Assembly: GCA_902775835.1 (NCBI GenBank)
Contig: CACYNZ010000145.1
Span: 1 to 8,908, forward strand
DNA length: 8,908 nt
Source of the DNA: an uncultured Eubacteriales bacterium
Lineage (GTDB): Bacteria; Bacillota_A; Clostridia; Christensenellales; Aristaeellaceae
Reading direction: 5' to 3'
In this document: positions 5,922 to 8,908 of the stretch, in pieces
Numbering within the stretch: the stretch's first letter is position 1
Layout of the letters: the number at the start of each line of letters is the position of its first letter
Notes under the pieces: generated by a model
Told to the model about the DNA's origin: nothing
Database searches by the model: none
What the model saw: the letters and a program-made list of their open reading frames with translations, nothing else
Translations under genes and position numbers: made by a program

Positions 5922-5945
5922 ACTCCCACCAAAACTCCCACCAAA
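5922..5945. repeat. Right tandem repeat, 12-mer twice (candidate integrase arm sites)
   Basis: ACTCCCACCAAA occurs twice in perfect tandem (5922-5933 and 5934-5945), 18 bases after the integrase stop and 34 bases before the right att copy. A related pair lies near the left end. Confidence 0.65.
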
Positions 5946-5968
5946 TTCAGAAAAGAGGTGTTGTTATG

Positions 5969-6015
5969 AAAAAAGAAAAGCCCTGAGAAGCCTTATAAAC
6001 ATTAGCTTCCCAGGG
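5969..6015 (-). terminator. Terminator of the tRNA-Thr/tRNA-Pro unit
   Basis: On the minus strand CCCTGGGAAGC (6005-6015) pairs with GCTTCTCAGGG (5981-5991) in eleven pairs with one G-T, loop of 13 bases, followed by CTTTTCTTTTTT. It starts three bases after the tRNA-Pro discriminator. Confidence 0.9.
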
Positions 6016-6017
6016 AA

Positions 6018-6091
6018 TCGAAGTGGCGGGATTCGAACCCGCGGCCTTTTGGTCCCGAACCAAACGCGCTACCAAACTGCGCTACACCTCG
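6018..6091 (-). tRNA. tRNA-Pro (anticodon CGG)
   Basis: The 74 bases fold completely: acceptor CGAGGTG/CACTTCG with one G-T, D-stem GCGC/GCGC, anticodon stem TTTGG/CCAAA around TTCGGGA (anticodon CGG, reading CCG), five-base variable loop, T-arm GCGGG-TTCGAAT-CCCGC and discriminator A. CCA is not encoded. It follows tRNA-Thr by four bases and shares its promoter and terminator. Its 3' half is the likely attachment site of the degraded element to its left. Confidence 0.95.
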
Positions 6092-6095
6092 CCAA

Positions 6096-6168
6096 AGCCG
6101 ATAATGGGACTCGAACCCATGACCTGATGATTACGAATCAGCCGCTCTACCAGCTGAGCTATATCGGC
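6096..6168 (-). tRNA. tRNA-Thr (anticodon CGT)
   Basis: The 73 bases give acceptor GCCGATA/TATCGGC, D-stem GCTC/GAGC, anticodon loop TTCGTAA (anticodon CGU, reading ACG), T-arm ATGGG-TTCGAGT-CCCAT and discriminator T. CCA is not encoded. The anticodon stem GCTGA/TCATC has a C-T mismatch at its second pair; the other four pairs hold. This may be a tolerated change, since the rest is canonical. Confidence 0.95.
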
Positions 6169-6184
6169 AAGGTCAACAGGCAGG

Positions 6185-6213
6185 ATTATAACAGATGAAG
6201 TCCCATTTGTCCA
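6185..6213 (-). promoter_or_regulatory. Promoter of the tRNA-Thr/tRNA-Pro unit
   Basis: On the minus strand TGGACA (6208-6213), a 17-base spacer and a perfect TATAAT (6185-6190) place the start site a few bases before the tRNA-Thr 5' end at 6168. The -35 lies only 18 bases after the cpsB stop codon. Confidence 0.85.
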
Positions 6214-6230
6214 GTATTAAATTGTTTTCC

Positions 6231-6944
6231 TTAGTTTATTCCAAGGATTTTTTTCGGTTGTTTCTCTGTCAGGCTGTAAGCCATATCCTCACCATAATCC
6301 CTGACAAGCATATCATGGCACGCAAGCATGTTGCACGCCCTGCTGCTTACATTATGGCTGTCCGATGCAGCAACATCAATCAGCCGCTCCTTCAGAGCAT
6401 ATTTTGCAAACCGATCGCCGAAAAAGCCATGGGCCTTGAGCACTGTATTACAGTTCATCTGCAGATAAACCCCATAACTGTCATGGAGCTCGTGCAGCCG
6501 CTTCATATTCTCATGAAGACACATATACCGCTCCACATGAGCAATCACCATGTTCAGCCCATGATTGCCCATGTCCCTGCAGGCATGACAGATCAGGTCC
6601 CATTCCACATTCGGCATAAACTCCACAAGAACGCTGCTGGTTCCGGCCAGGGTAGGGATTTCAGACTGAACTGCCATTCTTGCGGCGGCATCGGTGTAGA
6701 GAATCTCACAGCCGGAATACAGCGTAAGCGCCAGACCTTCCTGCGCAATCCAGTCTCCCAGCTGCCGGATATGATCCATATACGTATCCCAGGGGAAAGG
6801 ACGATGCCCAGGCGTACAATGGCTGCTGCAGCAGATTGAAGTTACCTGGTTTTCCAGTGCCTTACGGATCATTGCCTGGCTCATTTCAAAATCTCTGGAG
6901 CCGTCATCCACACCAAAAACCAGATGATGATGTATGTCTATCAC
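6231..6944 (-). CDS. cpsB: CpsB/Wzh-type protein-tyrosine phosphatase, PHP family
   Basis: A manganese-dependent tyrosine phosphatase that dephosphorylates the CpsD kinase in capsule/exopolysaccharide control; cytoplasmic, 237 residues, close to the family's usual 240-255. Metal ligands match the PHP pattern: H5-x-H7 in DIHHH, His42, Glu80 in SGCEILY, Glu108 in VLVEFMP, His136 in VIAHVERY with Arg139, and D195-S-H197 in ASDSH near the C-terminus. It begins with GTG (6944-6942), two bases after the cpsD stop, and has no good ribosome binding site, which points to translational coupling to cpsD. It is the last gene of the trio; in streptococci the phosphatase usually comes first (cpsB-cpsC-cpsD). 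No terminator is visible after its TAA, so transcripts may run into the tRNA unit. Confidence 0.92.
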   Translation of the reverse strand: MIDIHHHLVFGVDDGSRDFEMSQAMIRKALENQVTSICCSSHCTPGHRPFPWDTYMDHIRQLGDWIAQEGLALTLYSGCEILYTDAAARMAVQSEIPTLAGTSSVLVEFMPNVEWDLICHACRDMGNHGLNMVIAHVERYMCLHENMKRLHELHDSYGVYLQMNCNTVLKAHGFFGDRFAKYALKERLIDVAASDSHNVSSRACNMLACHDMLVRDYGEDMAYSLTEKQPKKILGIN

Positions 6945-6946
6945 GG

Positions 6947-7675
6947 TTATTTTTCGTCTTTCTTATATTCGTAATGCGAATAATGGGAATAAGTATAATA
7001 GTGATTCTTATAATAATTCCGCTCAGACAGCGTACGGATGCTTACACGGTTAATTATGCAGCCGATCACCTTGCAGCCAGACTGTTCGATCTGACGTACA
7101 GAATCGATCACTTCACCCTTGCGGCGCTTGCCGTACTCCACAACCATGACCGCACCATCACAGCTCTTGGCGATCACCGCTGAGTCAATCACCAGACCGA
7201 CAGGCGGCGCATCCACCAGAACCAGATCGAACATATTGGCCAGTTCATCCATCATCTGGGAAAAATACACGGAATCGAGCAGCGGAAGCGGATTGGCCAT
7301 CTCCCTGCCCACCGGAACAAAATACGCTCCGGGGATGTCCGTCTCATAAATGACGTCATCCAGGGAATTGTATCCGGCAAGATAATGAGCAGCTCCAACC
7401 AGTTCGCCCGTTTCCACCGGGGTAATGCCAAAGCGCTTGACCATCATGGACTTGCGAAAATCTCCGTCAACAAGGCACACTCTCTTGCCGCGTCGTGAAA
7501 GATTGGCCATGATCTGGATGGTCATGGAACTCTTTCCTTCGTTTTCCGTACAGGATGTAAAGACAAATTTCTTCATATCCCTGCCGACAAAGGAAAGGTT
7601 TGTACAAATGGAGTTGAGAGCCTCAGTGCCGGAATAGTCCAGGGTTTCCATCTTAGAAATCTTGACTTTACGCAT
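6947..7675 (-). CDS. cpsD: CpsD/Wze-type BY-kinase (tyrosine-protein kinase of capsule synthesis)
   Basis: A bacterial tyrosine kinase of the MinD/Mrp-like P-loop type that autophosphorylates a C-terminal tyrosine cluster when bound to its membrane adaptor CpsC, and so controls polysaccharide polymerisation and export. It has 242 residues. Walker A is CTENEGKSS (42-50, Lys48), Walker A' is CLVDGDFRKS (67-76), and Walker B is LVLVDAPP (151-158, Asp155). The tail carries eight tyrosines between residues 221 and 237, the phosphorylation cluster. The ATG (7675-7673) overlaps the cpsC TGA by one base, and GGAGG lies nine bases upstream inside the end of cpsC. The split adaptor/kinase arrangement is the Gram-positive form; in proteobacterial Wzc both are fused. 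No membrane segment. Confidence 0.95.
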   Translation of the reverse strand: MRKVKISKMETLDYSGTEALNSICTNLSFVGRDMKKFVFTSCTENEGKSSMTIQIMANLSRRGKRVCLVDGDFRKSMMVKRFGITPVETGELVGAAHYLAGYNSLDDVIYETDIPGAYFVPVGREMANPLPLLDSVYFSQMMDELANMFDLVLVDAPPVGLVIDSAVIAKSCDGAVMVVEYGKRRKGEVIDSVRQIEQSGCKVIGCIINRVSIRTLSERNYYKNHYYTYSHYSHYEYKKDEK

Positions 7676-8463
7676 CAGGCCTTCCCTCCTTTGTTCTTAT
7701 TCCTTGCGCGTTTGCCGGACTCGTGACTGTGTCCGGAATGGAAATCCATCTGCTCCGTCACCACACCAAGCGTGGGCAGCTGCAGAATCTTTTCGATGTC
7801 CTCAGCAGTCCGCACCTTGTCATCCGCCAGGAACTGAATGGTGATCACACCGGCAGCAAGAATGGCGCCGATGAGAAAACCGAGAAGGATATTTCTGGTT
7901 TTGTTCGGGGCAGACGGAGCGGAAGGCACCCGGGCTTCCTCAAAGATGCTCGGCTGATCCTGATCCATCTTCACTTCAATAAACTCACTGGCCACCTTCG
8001 CATAGGTGTTGGCCATTTCCTTCGCTTCCACAGGATCCGTACTTGTCACGGTGATATACAGAATACGCGTATCACTCGGATTGGTGACGTTGACCATGCG
8101 GTTCAATTCGCTGTAAGAATACTTCAGATTCAGCGTCTGAATGACACGCTCATGCACATGCCAGTTGGTGAAAACCTGCTGGTAGTCCTTTGCCATGTAA
8201 TTGCCGATCTGAAGGTCAGACAGATTGATGGCTGAATTCTTGGAACTGACCACATAAAGCTTTGAAGTGGACTGATACGTTGGTGTGACAAATCGGAATG
8301 TATAGACGCCCATCAGGGCAGCAACAAGAACCCCGGACAGGATAATCCAGTACCACTTTTCCAGGTACTTAAGCAGCAGTTCCACCAGATCAATCTCAAC
8401 AACATCGTTTGTCTGGGTCTGTCTCTGATTCGGCACTGCCGTTCTCATCCCGGATCTCTCCAT
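7675..8463 (-). CDS. cpsC: CpsC/Wzz-type membrane adaptor, polysaccharide co-polymerase
   Basis: Chain-length determinant of the Wzz family and activator of the CpsD kinase, placed in the cytoplasmic membrane. It has 262 residues: a cytosolic N-terminus, membrane segment one at about 38-57 (YWIILSGVLVAALMG), an extracytoplasmic domain with TYQSTSKLYV (62-71), a proline-containing approach RVPSAPSAPN (178-187), membrane segment two at about 191-213, and a basic C-terminal cytosolic tail (KRARNKNKGGK) where such adaptors contact the kinase. Start ATG 8463-8461 has GGGAGG at 8474-8479, ten bases away. The internal ATG at residue 6 would be too distant from it. It is the first gene of the trio, and the extracellular polysaccharide genes themselves are not in the window. 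Confidence 0.93.
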   Translation of the reverse strand: MERSGMRTAVPNQRQTQTNDVVEIDLVELLLKYLEKWYWIILSGVLVAALMGVYTFRFVTPTYQSTSKLYVVSSKNSAINLSDLQIGNYMAKDYQQVFTNWHVHERVIQTLNLKYSYSELNRMVNVTNPSDTRILYITVTSTDPVEAKEMANTYAKVASEFIEVKMDQDQPSIFEEARVPSAPSAPNKTRNILLGFLIGAILAAGVITIQFLADDKVRTAEDIEKILQLPTLGVVTEQMDFHSGHSHESGKRARNKNKGGKA

Positions 8464-8520
8464 CTGTAATAAACCTCCCGATCCATCCCGCCAGCATAAG
8501 TCAGGAACTTTTTAATCTGT

Positions 8521-8526
8521 TGTCAA
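8521..8526 (-). promoter_or_regulatory. Candidate -35 box of the cps operon
   Basis: A perfect TTGACA on the minus strand directly continues the T-run of the upstream terminator, 57 bases before the cpsC start codon. No good -10 lies at 16-18 bases (the best at 19 is ACTTAT), so the promoter is weak, activator-dependent, or not real. Confidence 0.35.
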
Positions 8527-8596
8527 AAAAAGAGTCCGTACACCCAAAGGGGACGGCTATCATCCTGACAGCCGTCTACCGCTTTGGTTCACGGAC
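8525..8596 (-). terminator. Long-stem terminator of the acidic-protein gene
   Basis: On the minus strand a long interrupted stem forms from GTCCGT/ACGGAC (8591-8596 with 8534-8539), CCAAAG/CTTTGG (8582-8587 with 8544-8549) and GACGGCT/AGCCGTC (8570-8576 with 8552-8558), followed two bases later by TTTTTTT (8525-8531). It insulates the cps trio from the gene at its right. Confidence 0.88.
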
Positions 8597-8604
8597 AAAA
8601 TGTC

Positions 8605-8908
8605 TTACTTCTTGATGAAGACAAACAGAACATCTTCAGCGGCCCACAGCTTTTCAATTTCGTCCTGCTTGAAAACCATGACCACTTCGTCTTCTTCGCT
8701 TACAGAAGTATTCTGATGTTCGCTCCAGGCAACATCGCCCTTGGCGTCAACCAGACCGATGAAAGCGCGGGCAGCGTCACCGTGCTGAATGCCAGGAACA
8801 GCCATCTTGATGATGTAAACTTTCTCGCCATCCTGCTCTTCTTCGATGATTTCCGCATCGTCCATCTTGACATCAACGATATCAGCCACGAAGGAACCCT
8901 CTTCGATA
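8605..8908 (-). CDS. Unrecognised acidic protein (possibly truncated by the window edge)
   Basis: I do not recognise this protein. The frame is open from the right edge to the stop at 8605-8607. A GTG at 8889-8887 with AGAGGG seven bases upstream could be a real start, giving 94 residues; if not, this is the C-terminus of a larger protein. It is strongly acidic (runs such as IIEEEQDGE and SEEDEVV) and lacks cysteine, signal peptide and membrane segments. Alternating hydrophobic strands (KVYIIKMAVPG, VVMVFKQ, VLFVFIKK) suggest a small beta-rich cytosolic domain. It has its own strong terminator and so is not co-transcribed with the cps trio. Confidence 0.6.
   Translation of the reverse strand, partial: IEEGSFVADIVDVKMDDAEIIEEEQDGEKVYIIKMAVPGIQHGDAARAFIGLVDAKGDVAWSEHQNTSVSEEDEVVMVFKQDEIEKLWAAEDVLFVFIKK

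Larger units (their letters stand above)
5441..6060. mobile_element. Scar of an integrative element at tRNA-Pro (attL...attR)
   Basis: Direct repeats at 5451-5531 and 5980-6060 bound about 450 bases that contain a frameshifted integrase C-terminus oriented toward the intact tRNA, plus tandem repeats at both ends. Integration into the 3' end of tRNA genes, with regeneration of the tRNA at one junction, is well known for tyrosine-recombinase islands and prophages. Nearly all cargo is gone. The 5532-5740 part holds no recognisable gene; its longest frame (5631-5744, 37 codons) resembles nothing I know. Confidence 0.75.

Noticed and set aside
5908..6198. A 96-codon plus-strand frame across the tRNA genes
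   Set aside because: Most of it is the antisense translation of tRNA-Pro and tRNA-Thr, a common spurious annotation; its start overlaps the integrase tail and tandem repeat.
6195..6839. A 214-codon plus-strand frame opposite cpsB
   Set aside because: cpsB has all PHP metal ligands on the minus strand; this frame starts in the tRNA promoter and lacks any plausible domain.

Overview
The window looks like chromosomal DNA of a low-to-mid GC Bacillota (Firmicutes) bacterium. The evidence is Gram-positive style ribosome binding sites (GGAGG, AGGGAG), consensus sigma-A promoters, a CpsB/CpsC/CpsD-type capsule regulatory trio, a HisZ gene, and tRNA genes without an encoded CCA. The protein flavour fits Clostridia or, more specifically, Erysipelotrichia, but that finer placement is an impression. 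TGA ends several intact genes, so the standard code applies.

Layout from left to right. Positions 1-1050 hold the 5' part of hisZ (minus strand, running off the left edge) with a near-consensus promoter and a palindromic operator candidate on the start site. Positions 1114-1815 hold a small secreted protein (minus) between an extended -10 promoter and a strong terminator. Positions 1873-3958 are a divergent glycoside hydrolase pair: an intact cytoplasmic GH5 enzyme (minus), and a dead GH9 gene (plus) that has lost its N-terminal part and carries an in-frame TGA. A long hairpin closes the GH9 remnant and faces a COG3910-like ATPase (minus). Next comes a 5'(3')-deoxyribonucleotidase (plus).

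Positions 5441-6168 are a tRNA locus with the scar of an integrative element. tRNA-Thr(CGU) and tRNA-Pro(CGG) are intact on the minus strand. An 81-bp imperfect copy of the tRNA-Pro 3' half plus its terminator lies 529 bp away. Between the two copies are the frameshifted C-terminus of a tyrosine recombinase and, at both ends, tandem 12-mers that resemble integrase arm sites.

Positions 6231-8463 are a compact minus-strand operon for polysaccharide chain-length and tyrosine-phosphorylation control: a Wzz/CpsC membrane adaptor, a CpsD BY-kinase with a C-terminal tyrosine cluster, and a CpsB PHP-type phosphatase. The kinase and its adaptor sit with their opposing phosphatase, so the three together form the control circuit of a capsule or exopolysaccharide locus whose synthesis genes are outside the window. 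A strong terminator separates the trio from an unrecognised acidic protein (minus) at the right edge.

I see no CRISPR array, insertion sequence, riboswitch or clearly new multi-gene system. The most informative signals are decay scars (the GH9 pseudogene and the excised or deleted element at tRNA-Pro) and the regulatory architecture in front of hisZ.
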